Origin: CAYVNU01 sp964453265
GTDB lineage: Bacteria > Patescibacteriota > Doudnabacteria > UBA920
Direction: 5' to 3'
Length of the DNA stretch: 22,633 nt
Assembly: GCA_964453265.1 (NCBI GenBank)
Contig: CAYVNU010000019.1
Span: forward strand, 1-22,633
Each line of letters starts with the position of its first letter. Position 1 is the first letter of the stretch. Below, in pieces: positions 14,073 to 21,791 of the stretch. The position numbers and the translations under genes were made by a program. The notes beneath the pieces are model-generated. The model ran no database searches. It had not been told where the DNA came from and worked only from the letters and a program-made list of their open reading frames with translations.

Positions 14073-16547
14073 ATGGACACAAAAAAAGCGGAAAAATTTA
14101 TCCTCTGGTTTGATGAAGTTTCCAAGACCGACATTCCTTTGGTCGGCGGAAAAAATGCCAACTTAGGGGAAATGTATCAAAATTTAACTCAAACCGAGAG
14201 CAAAACTTTTCCCGGAGAAAAAATCAAAGTCCCATATGGTTTTGCGGTTACAGCTACCTCTTACCGCTATTTTATGTCCGAAAGCGGTTTAGATAAAAAA
14301 ATAAAAGAAATATTAAACGGCCTTAATACCCACGATATAAAACAACTAGAAGATGTCGGCCATAAAATCAGGCAAATCATTCTTGGTGCCACATTTCCAA
14401 AAAATTTAGAAACAGAAATTTTCAGCGCCTATAAAAGTTTGGGTGAAAAACTAAGTTTAAAAGCTGAGGACTTAGATGTCGCGGTCAGATCCTCTGCCAC
14501 AGCCGAAGACTTGCCTGACGCTTCTTTTGCCGGCCAGCAGGAAAGCTATTTAAACATTCGCGGCGAACATGAATTATTGGAAGCTATTAAAAAAGCTTTT
14601 GCGTCTTTATTTACCAATCGCGCCATTTCCTACCGCGTAGACCAAAATTTTGACCACTTTGAAGTCGCTCTTTCGGTGGCTGTACAAAAAATGGTTCGCT
14701 CAGACAAAGGTTCCAGCGGAGTAATGTTTACCTTAGATACCGAGAGCGGCTTTAAAGACATGGTGCTAATTAACGCGGCTTGGGGCTTGGGCGAATTTGT
14801 GGTTAAAGGAGTCGTAACACCCGATGAATATAAAGTTTTTAAACCAACTCTCAAACGTAAGTTTAAAGCAATTGTTAACAAAAAATTAGGCAGTAAAGAA
14901 AAAAAATTAATTTACGCCAGCGAAGGTGTGCACCCAACTAAGGAAGTTCCGGTAAACGAAACAGACCGGCACCAATTTGTTTTAAACAACGAACAAATTT
15001 TAAAACTAGCCAAATGGGGTACAATAATTGAAGACCATTACAAACGCCCTATGGATATTGAATGGGCTTTTGACGGCATAACCCAAGAACTTTTTATTGT
15101 CCAAGCCAGACCGGAAACAGTCCAAGCCAGGCGGGATAATAATTTTCTGGAAGAATTTATTTTAGAAGAAAAAGGTGGTAAAATTTTAACTCAAGGCGCG
15201 GCAGTAGGCGCAAAAATCGGACAAGGCAATGTCCGCTACATTAAAGACGCGACCCAGCTTAGTGAATTTAAAGCCGGTGAAGTTTTAGTTACGGAAATTA
15301 CCGACCCTGACTGGGAACCAATTATGAAAATTGCCAAAGCTATTGTAACCAATGCCGGCGGCAGAACTAGCCATGCCGCTATTGTGTCCCGTGAATTAGG
15401 AATTCCGGCAGTAGTCGGCTGCGGCAACGCGACTTCAATTTTAAAAGATGGCACTCCGGTAACAGTTTCTTGCGCGGAAGGTGAACTCGGAAAAGTTTAC
15501 GAAGGACTATTAAAATTCAAAATTCAAAAAACCGACTTAACAAATTTTACGCCGCCAAAAGTCGCAATTAAAATGATAGCCGCTGACCCTGAGTTAGCCT
15601 TTTCACATTGCTTCATCCCAAACAAAGGCGTGGGTTTGGCTAGAGTAGAATTTGTTATTTCTAATTTTATTAAAATTCACCCGAAAGCCTTAATTAATTA
15701 CGGAAAATTGACCGATGAAAAAATCAAACAGCAAATTGATGAGTTGACCATGGGTTATGAAAACAAAATTGAATATTATTTAGAAAAGTTTTCTTTCGGC
15801 ATCGCCCAATTAGCATCTGCTTTTTATCCTTACGACGTTTTGCTAAGATTTTCAGATTTTAAAACCAATGAATACGCCAACCTCATTGGCGGACACTTAT
15901 ACGAGCCAAAAGAAGAAAACCCGATGATTGGCTGGCGCGGAGCAAGTCGCTATTACAACCCAGATTTTGCCGATGCTTTTGCTTTAGAATGCCAAGCAGT
16001 CAAAAAAGTTCGGGAAGAATTAGGACTTTGGAATTTAAGCGTAATGATCCCCTTCTGCCGAACCCCCGAAGAAGGCAAAAAAGTTATTGCGGAAATTGAA
16101 AAAAATGGCCTAAAGAAAAGAATAAAACCGGCCGACCGAAAAAAGAAAAAAAATGGCGACTTGGTAGAAGCTTTAGAAATTTGGGTTATGGCGGAAATCC
16201 CTTCTAATATTTTACAAGTTGATGAATTTGCGGAAATTTTTGACGGCTTTAGTATAGGTAGTAACGACTTAACTCAGTTAACTTTAGGACTAGACAGAGA
16301 CAATAAAACCATAGCTCCTATTGCCAATGAGCGAAATAAATCTGTCCATAAACTTATTTCCATGTTAATTAAAGAGGCTCATAAAAAAGGATTGAAAGTT
16401 GGCATTTGTGGCCAAGGCCCTTCCGACTTCCCTGACTTTGCGGAATTCTTGGTAGAAGAAGGTATAGACAGCATTTCTTTAAATCCTGACACGGTCATGA
16501 AAGCCTCTTTGAGCATAAAAAAAGTGGAAGAAAATATGAAAAAATAA
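14073..16547 (+). CDS. ppsA: Phosphoenolpyruvate synthase (pyruvate, water dikinase)
   Basis: This 824-residue enzyme converts pyruvate, ATP and water to PEP, AMP and phosphate. The ATP-grasp N-terminal domain has PLVGGKNANLGEM (about residues 22-34) and VAVRSSATAEDLPDASFAGQ, shown to its Gln, for nucleotide binding. The swivelling phosphohistidine domain carries GGRTSHAAIVSRELGIPAVV, with His434 as the phosphocarrier. The C-terminal PEP/pyruvate barrel has IGWRGASRYY, LWNLSVMIPFCRTPEEG, FSIGSNDLTQLTLGLDRDN and GICGQGPSDFPDF, whose Cys is the general acid. All are intact and the length is typical. It starts 30 nt after a terminator; GTG/TTG alternatives are not needed. In an organism that otherwise has few carbon genes this enzyme may run gluconeogenically or, with AMP and PPi/Pi balance, in reverse. 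Confidence 0.96.
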   Translation: MDTKKAEKFILWFDEVSKTDIPLVGGKNANLGEMYQNLTQTESKTFPGEKIKVPYGFAVTATSYRYFMSESGLDKKIKEILNGLNTHDIKQLEDVGHKIRQIILGATFPKNLETEIFSAYKSLGEKLSLKAEDLDVAVRSSATAEDLPDASFAGQQESYLNIRGEHELLEAIKKAFASLFTNRAISYRVDQNFDHFEVALSVAVQKMVRSDKGSSGVMFTLDTESGFKDMVLINAAWGLGEFVVKGVVTPDEYKVFKPTLKRKFKAIVNKKLGSKEKKLIYASEGVHPTKEVPVNETDRHQFVLNNEQILKLAKWGTIIEDHYKRPMDIEWAFDGITQELFIVQARPETVQARRDNNFLEEFILEEKGGKILTQGAAVGAKIGQGNVRYIKDATQLSEFKAGEVLVTEITDPDWEPIMKIAKAIVTNAGGRTSHAAIVSRELGIPAVVGCGNATSILKDGTPVTVSCAEGELGKVYEGLLKFKIQKTDLTNFTPPKVAIKMIAADPELAFSHCFIPNKGVGLARVEFVISNFIKIHPKALINYGKLTDEKIKQQIDELTMGYENKIEYYLEKFSFGIAQLASAFYPYDVLLRFSDFKTNEYANLIGGHLYEPKEENPMIGWRGASRYYNPDFADAFALECQAVKKVREELGLWNLSVMIPFCRTPEEGKKVIAEIEKNGLKKRIKPADRKKKKNGDLVEALEIWVMAEIPSNILQVDEFAEIFDGFSIGSNDLTQLTLGLDRDNKTIAPIANERNKSVHKLISMLIKEAHKKGLKVGICGQGPSDFPDFAEFLVEEGIDSISLNPDTVMKASLSIKKVEENMKK

Positions 16548-16585
16548 TCTCAATAGCCACATATATTAAAGCCAATTTATAAACT

Positions 16586-16615
16586 AAAAACTCAAGCCAA
16601 ACGGCTTGAGTTTTT
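16586..16615. terminator. Bidirectional terminator between ppsA and tRNA-Ser
   Basis: AAAAACTCAAGCC (16586-16598), loop AAAC, GGCTTGAGTTTTT (16603-16615): a perfect 13-bp stem including the A/T runs. It ends ppsA on the plus strand and tRNA-Ser on the minus strand, starting 3 nt from the tRNA CCA end. Confidence 0.93.
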
Positions 16616-16617
16616 AG

Positions 16618-16707
16618 TGGCGGAGAGGGGGGGATTTGAACCCCCGAAACCGGTGAAGGTTTACTCGCTTTCCAAGCGAGCGCACTAGACCACTATGCGA
16701 CCTCTCC
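16618..16707 (-). tRNA. tRNA-Ser (anticodon GGA), CCA end encoded
   Basis: Read on the minus strand, GGAGAGG (5' acceptor, 16707-16701) pairs with CCTCTCC. The D arm includes the AGTGGTCTAG loop, and the anticodon arm is CTCGC-TTGGAAA-GCGAG, giving anticodon GGA. A long variable arm (ACCTTCACCGGT) marks a class II tRNA, as expected for serine. The T arm is GGGGG-TTCAAAT-CCCCC. After the discriminator G the CCA is encoded in the gene (16620-16618). It reads UCC and UCU codons. Confidence 0.97.
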
Positions 16708-16729
16708 ATATTTCAACAAATTCTTTGTT

Positions 16730-16758
16730 ATTTTAGCATTTTAAGCTCATTTTGTCGA
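16730..16758 (-). promoter_or_regulatory. Promoter of tRNA-Ser
   Basis: On the minus strand TCGACA (16758-16753; 5/6 to TTGACA) is 17 nt before TAAAAT (16735-16730), which has the TGc extension (16738-16736). Predicted start near 16723, 16 nt before the tRNA 5' end. Confidence 0.7.
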
Positions 16759-16760
16759 GG

Positions 16761-16789
16761 TTGCGAGTATATTATAATAAAGCTAAAAT
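16761..16789 (+). promoter_or_regulatory. Possible dnaG promoter with a structured leader
   Basis: TTGCGA (16761-16766), 17 nt, TAAAAT (16784-16789). A start near 16796 would give a 68-nt leader containing a perfect 6-bp hairpin, AGCTAT-TAAAC-ATAGCT (16801-16817). A weaker CATAGT at 16852-16857 is 7 nt from the dnaG ATG and offers a leaderless alternative. Confidence 0.4.
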
Positions 16790-16863
16790 ATAGGTAAAGA
16801 AGCTATTAAACATAGCTAATATAAATTATTTCTAAACTTAAGCAACATTCTCATAGTAATTTT

Positions 16864-19809
16864 ATGGCCGACCAAGTCTTACAGGAAATTAAAGACCATT
16901 TGAATGTGGCAGATGTTATTGCAAGCTATATTCCGGTTAAAAAATCAGGCGCAAGTTTTAAAGCGCTATGCCCTTTTCACCATGAGAAATCCCCTTCCTT
17001 TCAAATTTCCCCACAAAAACAAATTTGGCACTGCTTCGGATGTTTTCCACCTGGTCAAAAAGTCAAAACCCCTTTTGGACTTCATAATATTGAAGAAATA
17101 GATGAAAAACATTTTGTGTATTCAGGACAGGGAAATATTAGAAGAGTGTTGGCTACTCATAAGCGTAATTTTAAAGGAAATTTAGTTTCTGTTGCCGTCA
17201 GAAAATTGGGCGGAATTGTAAGCATGACAGAAGATCACCATTTAGAAGTGGTTAGGCCAAAGACAAAATATAAAAAAAGTCACAAACAATTTTATAGGCA
17301 ATGTCGCGAAGGGGTTCGCAAAGGTAAATTTGCTAATATTTCAAAAGCAGCTGCATACTTTGGAGATATAATAAAAATTTCCGCTGGTGAATTAAAAACC
17401 ACAGATTTTGTCTTATTTCCAATAAATGATTCTATATCTAAGTGTAAGACTATTAATTTAAAAACTTATTTAAATAAAGTATATACTTTTGGGCCAAGAC
17501 CAAAGGATTTAGCGTATGAGATAAAAATTAATCCGGAATTACTAAAACTCATTGGTTATTATATAGCTGAAGGAAGTAGTAATAGGGCATATATAAGATT
17601 TAGTTTAGGTAACCACGAGGAAAAATTTGCCAAAGATATTATTAGTCTAATAAAAAAACTTTTTAATATAGACGCCTCAATCCACAGAAGGAATTTAAGC
17701 AAGGGTAGGACAGGACTTGAAGTTACAGCTTGCCATAGCTATTTGGCAAATATATTCGAAAACTTGTGTGGTAAAGGCGCAGGTAACAAACATATTCCTT
17801 TTGTTTGGCAGGAACTGCCGCAAAGCCAGCAAGAAATTTTGTTGGAAGCTATACATAGAGGCGATGGTCACAATCACATTGCAAATAAATCTAAAAAGCT
17901 TCATAAATCTATAATTACTGTTTCTAGAATATTAGCAGAACAACTCGTTGATATTTTACTCAGAAAAAATATATTTCCTTCTTTAATTATCCAAAAGGAA
18001 AAAGTTGACAAGAAGGGGGTGCATCATAAAGAGTCTTACAGTGTAGTATGGTCGGAGACTGCGCTGTCCCAGCATAATTTTATATTCTCAAGTCCTGTGG
18101 GTTCAAAGTATTGGTTATTGCCAATAAAAACTCTAGTAAAAAGCAAATATGAAGGACCGGTATATAATTTAACTGTTGAAAAAGACCATTCTTATATTGC
18201 CACTAATTTTTCCGTTGCGAATTGCGGAGAAGGCGGAGATATTTTTGGTTTTGTCATAAAATATGAAAATGTGGAATTTAAGGAAGCTTTAAAAATTTTA
18301 GCCGATAAAGCCGGAATTAAGCTTCCAAAATACAAACCCACTAATCAAAACGAAGTAGACGAAAAAGAAATTTTAATCCGCATAAATAATTTTGCGGCCA
18401 GATTTTACCATGAAATTTTATGTTCAGACACCCGGGGCAAAGAAGCTCTTAACTATTTGTTAGAAAGGGGACTAAACAAAAACACAATCGACAAATGGCA
18501 AATTGGATTTGCGCCGGAAGATTTTCATAGCTTAAAAAATGCGTTAAATCAAAAACAAGTTTCAGAGTTATTAGCCATCAAATCTGGTGTATTAATAAAA
18601 AACGAGCGCGGCCAAATTTACGACCGTTTTCGAGGCAGAATAACTTTTCCAATAAGTAACCACTTTGGCGAAGCTGTTGGTTTCACCGCTCGCATACTTC
18701 CCCGCTTAGACGACGGAAAAATGGGCAAATATATTAATTCTCCCGAAACTCTTGTTTATAACAAAAGTAAAATTTTGTTCGGCCTAAACTTTGCCAAAAA
18801 TGCCATTCGCAAACAAGACGAAGCAATTATTGTAGAAGGTCAAATGGATGTTATAACAGCAAGCCAGGCAGGTTACGAAAACTTAGTTGCCTCTAGCGGT
18901 ACCGCCTTAACCCAAGAACAGCTTAATGCTTTAGGTAGGCTGACAAAAAATTTAAAATTCTGTTTTGATGGTGACAAAGCCGGCATCTTAGCTACCCGCA
19001 GAGCCGTTGAGAATTATTTGGGCCAAGATTTTACCATTAAGATCATCGAGCTGCCAGAAGCTAAAGACCCCGATGAATTAATAAAAAAGTCGCCTGAAAT
19101 TTGGGAAAAACAAACAGCTTCAGCCAAGCTATTTTTAGACTATTTTATAGATAAATCATTCGAACATTTTGCCTCCAGTTCCATTGAACAAAAAAAACAA
19201 GTCGCAAAAGACTTGTTGCCTTTAATAAAGAAACTTACCGACCCGCTCGAACAAGATCATTACTTGCAGCTGCTTGCTTCCCGTTTCGGCACCATAGTTA
19301 ATGTCTTAAAACAAGCGCTTCAAAAAATTACTCCAACAAACAAAAAAAATAATACAGCAACCAGCCAGCCATTAGCAAACACAGATAATTTACTAACACT
19401 GGAAAAAAACGTAGTAGGCGGAATGTTAATGAAACAAAAATTCCTCCAAACTGTAGTATCAGAAGGGTCTTTAGAAGACTTTACAAACCCGGAAATTAAA
19501 ACCATCGTGCAAAAGCTCATATCTGGGGAAGTTTTGGGCCCCGAAATTCAAAACTCAACCCTAGCCAAAGAAGCCTTATTTATGGTAGAATTGCAGAGTA
19601 ACGAATCAGCTTCAGCCGAAGCATTCGACAAAGACTTGACAAAGGCCTTTTTTCTATTGCGTTTGAATTTTTTAAGAAAACAATTACAACGCTTAAACCT
19701 AGAAATTAAACAAGCAGAATCGGCTAATAATAAAACTTTACTAAAAACTTTAAGCTCTCAATTTGCAAATTTTTCAAATTTAAGAATTAAATACGAAAAG
19801 CAAATATAG
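16864..19809 (+). CDS. dnaG: DNA primase DnaG precursor with intein
   Basis: This is a 981-residue precursor. After removal of residues 60-453 the extein is 587 residues, the normal DnaG size. DnaG synthesises the RNA primers for DNA replication and works with the replicative helicase. The N-terminal CHC2 zinc finger has Cys36, His39 and Cys57; the fourth ligand is Cys454, the first residue after the intein, so the finger forms only after splicing. The catalytic core has DRFRGRITFPI and GFTARIL. The TOPRIM domain carries IIVEGQMDVI (Glu658) and FCFDGDKAG (Asp702, Asp704) for metal binding. The C-terminal helicase-binding region is short and divergent (about residues 840-981). No Shine-Dalgarno site is seen. 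The rpoD ATG lies 5 nt after the stop, giving the classic dnaG-rpoD macromolecular-synthesis order. Confidence 0.97.
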   Translation: MADQVLQEIKDHLNVADVIASYIPVKKSGASFKALCPFHHEKSPSFQISPQKQIWHCFGCFPPGQKVKTPFGLHNIEEIDEKHFVYSGQGNIRRVLATHKRNFKGNLVSVAVRKLGGIVSMTEDHHLEVVRPKTKYKKSHKQFYRQCREGVRKGKFANISKAAAYFGDIIKISAGELKTTDFVLFPINDSISKCKTINLKTYLNKVYTFGPRPKDLAYEIKINPELLKLIGYYIAEGSSNRAYIRFSLGNHEEKFAKDIISLIKKLFNIDASIHRRNLSKGRTGLEVTACHSYLANIFENLCGKGAGNKHIPFVWQELPQSQQEILLEAIHRGDGHNHIANKSKKLHKSIITVSRILAEQLVDILLRKNIFPSLIIQKEKVDKKGVHHKESYSVVWSETALSQHNFIFSSPVGSKYWLLPIKTLVKSKYEGPVYNLTVEKDHSYIATNFSVANCGEGGDIFGFVIKYENVEFKEALKILADKAGIKLPKYKPTNQNEVDEKEILIRINNFAARFYHEILCSDTRGKEALNYLLERGLNKNTIDKWQIGFAPEDFHSLKNALNQKQVSELLAIKSGVLIKNERGQIYDRFRGRITFPISNHFGEAVGFTARILPRLDDGKMGKYINSPETLVYNKSKILFGLNFAKNAIRKQDEAIIVEGQMDVITASQAGYENLVASSGTALTQEQLNALGRLTKNLKFCFDGDKAGILATRRAVENYLGQDFTIKIIELPEAKDPDELIKKSPEIWEKQTASAKLFLDYFIDKSFEHFASSSIEQKKQVAKDLLPLIKKLTDPLEQDHYLQLLASRFGTIVNVLKQALQKITPTNKKNNTATSQPLANTDNLLTLEKNVVGGMLMKQKFLQTVVSEGSLEDFTNPEIKTIVQKLISGEVLGPEIQNSTLAKEALFMVELQSNESASAEAFDKDLTKAFFLLRLNFLRKQLQRLNLEIKQAESANNKTLLKTLSSQFANFSNLRIKYEKQI
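17041..18222 (+). mobile_element. Intein with LAGLIDADG homing endonuclease inside dnaG
   Basis: This in-frame insertion encodes 394 residues (60-453 of the precursor). Block A begins at Cys60 (CFPPGQKVKTPFG). Block B is SMTEDHHL, with the TxxH pair Thr122/His125. The endonuclease part has two LAGLIDADG-type motifs, LIGYYIAEG (229-237, acidic Glu236) and LLEAIHRGDG (326-335, acidic Asp334), so both predicted catalytic acids are present. Block F is GPVYNLTVEKDHSY (431-444). Block G ends FSVAN with Asn453, and Cys454 is the +1 nucleophile. The usual His before the terminal Asn is Ala452. The insertion point separates HCFG from CGEGGD, directly before a zinc-binding cysteine. Confidence 0.95.
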
Positions 19810-19814
19810 TTTCT

Positions 19815-21080
19815 ATGTCTAAAAAAAAGAAACTGCAGAAGAAGAAAATAATAAAAAAGCCCAAGAGCGCTAAAAAACCAAAACAGCGGGTTTTAAAAGT
19901 GCGCAAAATTTCTAAAGAGAAAAAACTGTCCAAACCTGTAGAAAAGCCAGTCCAGCCAACCGCCGCAGACCAAGTACAAACTGAAAAAATGCTCAAGGCT
20001 TTAATGGAAAAAGCTGCAGAACGAGGTTTTGTTACTGAAGCAGAATTGCTTCATAACCTGCCTAATTTTGAAGACAACATAGCGTCCTTAGAAGAAGTCA
20101 TGGATGCCTTAGAAAAACGCGGCATAGAAATTGTTGACCAAGAGGTTGCCAGCGTATGGGAACAAAATAAAAAACCTGAAACTGAAGAAAAACCAACAAA
20201 AGGGAAAAAGAAAAAACAAGAAGAAACCATAGATGCCTTTGATTTAGGCGATATTTACGACGACAGCATTCAAATGTATTTGCGTGAAATAGGCAAAGTT
20301 TCCCTTTTAACCGGCGTAGAAGAAATCGATTTAGCAAAAAGAGTGGAAAAGGGAGATGTAGCCGCCAGAAAAAAACTTACTGAAGCTAACCTTAGACTTG
20401 TCGTTTCAATTGCAAAAAAATACATGGGCAGAAATTTAGGCCTATTAGATTTAATCCAAGAAGGAAATCTTGGACTGTTTAGAGCAGTAGAAAAATTTGA
20501 CTGGACCAAAGGCTATAAATTTTCTACTTACGCTACTTGGTGGATTCGTCAGGCAATTACCAGAGCTTTAGCAGATCAGAGCCGTACTATTCGCATTCCC
20601 GTTCATATGGTGGAAACTTTAAACAAGTATGCTCAAGCTGAGCGCTCGTTAGTTCAAGATTTAGGCAGAGAACCACTTCCCGAAGAAATTGCCGCGGAAA
20701 TGGGTATAGAGGTTGAAAAAGTCTACCACCTAAAGAAAATTTCTCAAGAAACAGTCAGCATAGACTCCCCTGTTGGTGAAGATGATGGAGAAGAATCTAA
20801 CTTAGGCGACTTTATAGTAGACGAAGATACTACTAAACCGAATGAAGTAGCCGGTAGACAAATTTTAAAAGAATATGTCGGCGGAATTCTACAAGATTTA
20901 GACCCGAGAGAGCAAAAAATCTTAAAAATGCGTTTTGGCTTAGAAGACGGCGTAACTCACACTCTGGAAGAAGTTGGCGAAGAATTTGGTGTTACCAGAG
21001 AAAGAATTAGGCAAATTGAAAGCAAAGCGCTTGAAAAGATCCGTGAACACATAAACATAGACAAATTACGCGATTACTAA
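19815..21080 (+). CDS. rpoD: Primary sigma factor RpoD (sigma-70)
   Basis: This 421-residue housekeeping sigma factor directs RNA polymerase to promoters with -10 and -35 elements. The first 55 residues are very basic (Lys-rich and probably flexible). Residues 56-105 resemble a reduced region 1.1 (LLHNLPNFEDNIASLEEVMDALE). Region 1.2 is DDSIQMYLREIGKVSLLT. Region 2 is well conserved: ANLRLVVSIAKKYMGRNLGL, DLIQEGNLGLFRAVEKFD, YKFSTYATWWIRQAITRA, the last including the residues that melt and read the -10. Region 3 follows, then region 4.2 with the helix-turn-helix VTRERIRQIESKALEKIR. It lacks the long non-conserved region between 1.2 and 2 found in Escherichia coli. TATAGT at 19805-19810, overlapping the dnaG stop, is 5 nt from the ATG and could give extra transcription inside the operon. 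Confidence 0.97.
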   Translation: MSKKKKLQKKKIIKKPKSAKKPKQRVLKVRKISKEKKLSKPVEKPVQPTAADQVQTEKMLKALMEKAAERGFVTEAELLHNLPNFEDNIASLEEVMDALEKRGIEIVDQEVASVWEQNKKPETEEKPTKGKKKKQEETIDAFDLGDIYDDSIQMYLREIGKVSLLTGVEEIDLAKRVEKGDVAARKKLTEANLRLVVSIAKKYMGRNLGLLDLIQEGNLGLFRAVEKFDWTKGYKFSTYATWWIRQAITRALADQSRTIRIPVHMVETLNKYAQAERSLVQDLGREPLPEEIAAEMGIEVEKVYHLKKISQETVSIDSPVGEDDGEESNLGDFIVDEDTTKPNEVAGRQILKEYVGGILQDLDPREQKILKMRFGLEDGVTHTLEEVGEEFGVTRERIRQIESKALEKIREHINIDKLRDY

Positions 21081-21176
21081 GCTAAAGATCAAATTAATAA
21101 AGCCCATATCACAATAAGAAAAAATATTTTTCTCTGAATCTAAGACAGATTTTCTACTTATCCACTCCCCAACTGC

Positions 21177-21205
21177 TTGCCAAGCCTTTTGGGCGGGGAT
21201 AAAAT
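21177..21205 (+). promoter_or_regulatory. Strong candidate promoter downstream of rpoD
   Basis: TTGCCA (21177-21182; 5/6), exactly 17 nt, TAAAAT (21200-21205; 5/6). Predicted start near A21212. No long gene follows; the transcript would begin with the structured region at 21212-21343. Confidence 0.6.
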
Positions 21206-21211
21206 ACTATT

Positions 21212-21343
21212 AGAAAGGAAAGAGTATAGATGATTAACAGGTTCTCTGGTCAGCCAGGCAGCTTTTCCCGCAACAACCCAGTTTTGGGTAGCGATAAAGC
21301 CCTAAAGGCGGCTAAGCCTTAACATCTATCCGCAAATTAGCGG
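21212..21343 (+). ncRNA. Candidate structured RNA of unknown class
   Basis: Downstream of a good promoter the sequence is much richer in G and C than nearby spacers and folds compactly on inspection. ATAGATG (21226-21232) pairs with CATCTAT (21323-21329) as a closing stem. Inside are CTGG-TCAG-CCAG (21246-21257), ACCCA-GTTT-TGGGT (21276-21289), and a GCC/GGC-rich segment (21297-21320) with alternative pairings such as AAGGC-GGCTAA-GCCTT. CCGC-AAATTA-GCGG (21330-21343) closes the 3' side. I compared it from memory with 6S, SRP, RNase P, tmRNA and the c-di-GMP, ydaO and cobalamin riboswitches and found no match. It could be a small RNA or a leader of arsR. The boundaries are guesses. Confidence 0.4.
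21230..21322 (+). CDS. Possible 30-residue small protein within the structured region
   Basis: ATG 21230 opens a 30-codon frame ending in TAA, preceded by a purine-rich stretch (AGAAAGGAAAGAG at 21212-21224) that could serve as a Shine-Dalgarno site, with AAAGG about 12 nt before the ATG. The peptide (starting MINRFSGQPGSFSRNN, ending LKAAKP) is polar and basic with no hydrophobic core and no recognised family. It occupies the same bases as the predicted RNA stems. Frame length alone is not significant, so I treat it as an alternative or additional reading of this transcript. Confidence 0.25.
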   Translation: MINRFSGQPGSFSRNNPVLGSDKALKAAKP

Positions 21344-21380
21344 AAAAAATCAAAATCGCATATGGGAAAAGCCAGCCTCA

Positions 21381-21421
21381 AGTAAACCCCGCTGCTCCAT
21401 TTTAGGACAACGGGGTTTACT
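21381..21421. repeat. Long perfect hairpin before arsR
   Basis: AGTAAACCCCG (21381-21391) and CGGGGTTTACT (21411-21421) form an 11-bp perfect stem with a 19-nt loop in which TCC and GGA can also pair. There is no T run after it, so it is not a standard intrinsic terminator. It abuts the arsR -35 element at 21423. It may end the upstream RNA, act as an operator, or be a dispersed palindrome. Confidence 0.7.
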
Positions 21422-21422
21422 A

Positions 21423-21462
21423 TTGACATATATATTGAAATATGTAAATATATCTATATATG
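21423..21462 (+). promoter_or_regulatory. arsR promoter with overlapping inverted repeat (putative operator)
   Basis: TTGACA (21423-21428, perfect), 16 nt, TAAATA (21445-21450), preceded by TG. The ATG at 21460 is 10 nt after the -10. CATATATA (21427-21434) and TATATATG (21455-21462) are inverted repeats that bracket the -10 and include the start codon, and a second inner pair ATATATT/AAATATAT lies within. ArsR-family regulators bind AT-rich dyads of this kind, so autorepression is likely. Confidence 0.6.
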
Positions 21463-21723
21463 AATGAAACCTTTAAAATTTTTAAAGCCCTGGCAGATGA
21501 AACCAGGCTAAAAATTGCTGTCTATCTTTCTAAACATAAAGAAGTTTCCTGTCAGGAACTTTCTAAGAATTTTAAGTTGTCGCAACCTACGCTTTCGCAC
21601 CATTTTAACAAACTAGAGAGTGCCGGAGTTATTAATGTTAGAAAAGAAGGAGTCGGCCATTTTTATCGTATTAACCACGAACAGCTAAAAAAGGCAGGAG
21701 TGGATTTAAAAAGCATTAAGTAA
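21460..21723 (+). CDS. ArsR-family winged-helix transcriptional regulator
   Basis: This 87-residue protein has the compact ArsR/SmtB fold: FKALADETRLKIAVYLSKHK (about residues 7-26), a recognition unit with CQELSKNFKLSQPTLSHHFN, LESAGVINVRKEG and a beta wing ending FYRIN. The classic metal site ELCVCDL in helix 3 is replaced by EVSCQEL with a single cysteine, so arsenic or cadmium sensing by the usual CxC pair is not supported. It may sense another signal such as redox through that Cys or bind constitutively. It lies 68 bp upstream of a LUD-domain gene on the same strand, which is the probable target along with itself. Start at ATG 21460 fits the family N-terminus and the promoter. Confidence 0.9.
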   Translation: MNETFKIFKALADETRLKIAVYLSKHKEVSCQELSKNFKLSQPTLSHHFNKLESAGVINVRKEGVGHFYRINHEQLKKAGVDLKSIK

Positions 21724-21738
21724 TTGTAATATCCTCCA

Positions 21739-21784
21739 AAAGCCCTAAAGGGCATTATGGCGGATCACGCTTCGCGTGAAAAGG
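21739..21784 (+). promoter_or_regulatory. Two small hairpins and a Shine-Dalgarno site before the LUD gene
   Basis: GCCCT-AA-AGGGC and TCACGC-TTC-GCGTGA lie in tandem in the arsR-LUD spacer, followed by AAGGA about 8 nt before the ATG at 21792. This is the clearest Shine-Dalgarno site in the window. The second hairpin and its flank (GGCGGATCACGC) look like half of a dispersed palindrome. Confidence 0.5.
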
Positions 21785-21791
21785 AAAAAAT

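Noticed and set aside
21158..21166. TTATCCACT, an 8/9 match to a DnaA box, close to dnaG and rpoD
   Set aside because: A single near match with no cluster, no AT-rich unwinding region of note and no dnaA or dnaN nearby. It does not support a replication origin.
21212..21343. Identification of the structured region as a c-di-GMP (GEMM) or ydaO riboswitch
   Set aside because: AAAGCC and GGGT fragments look familiar, but the order and the essential conserved blocks do not match either class.
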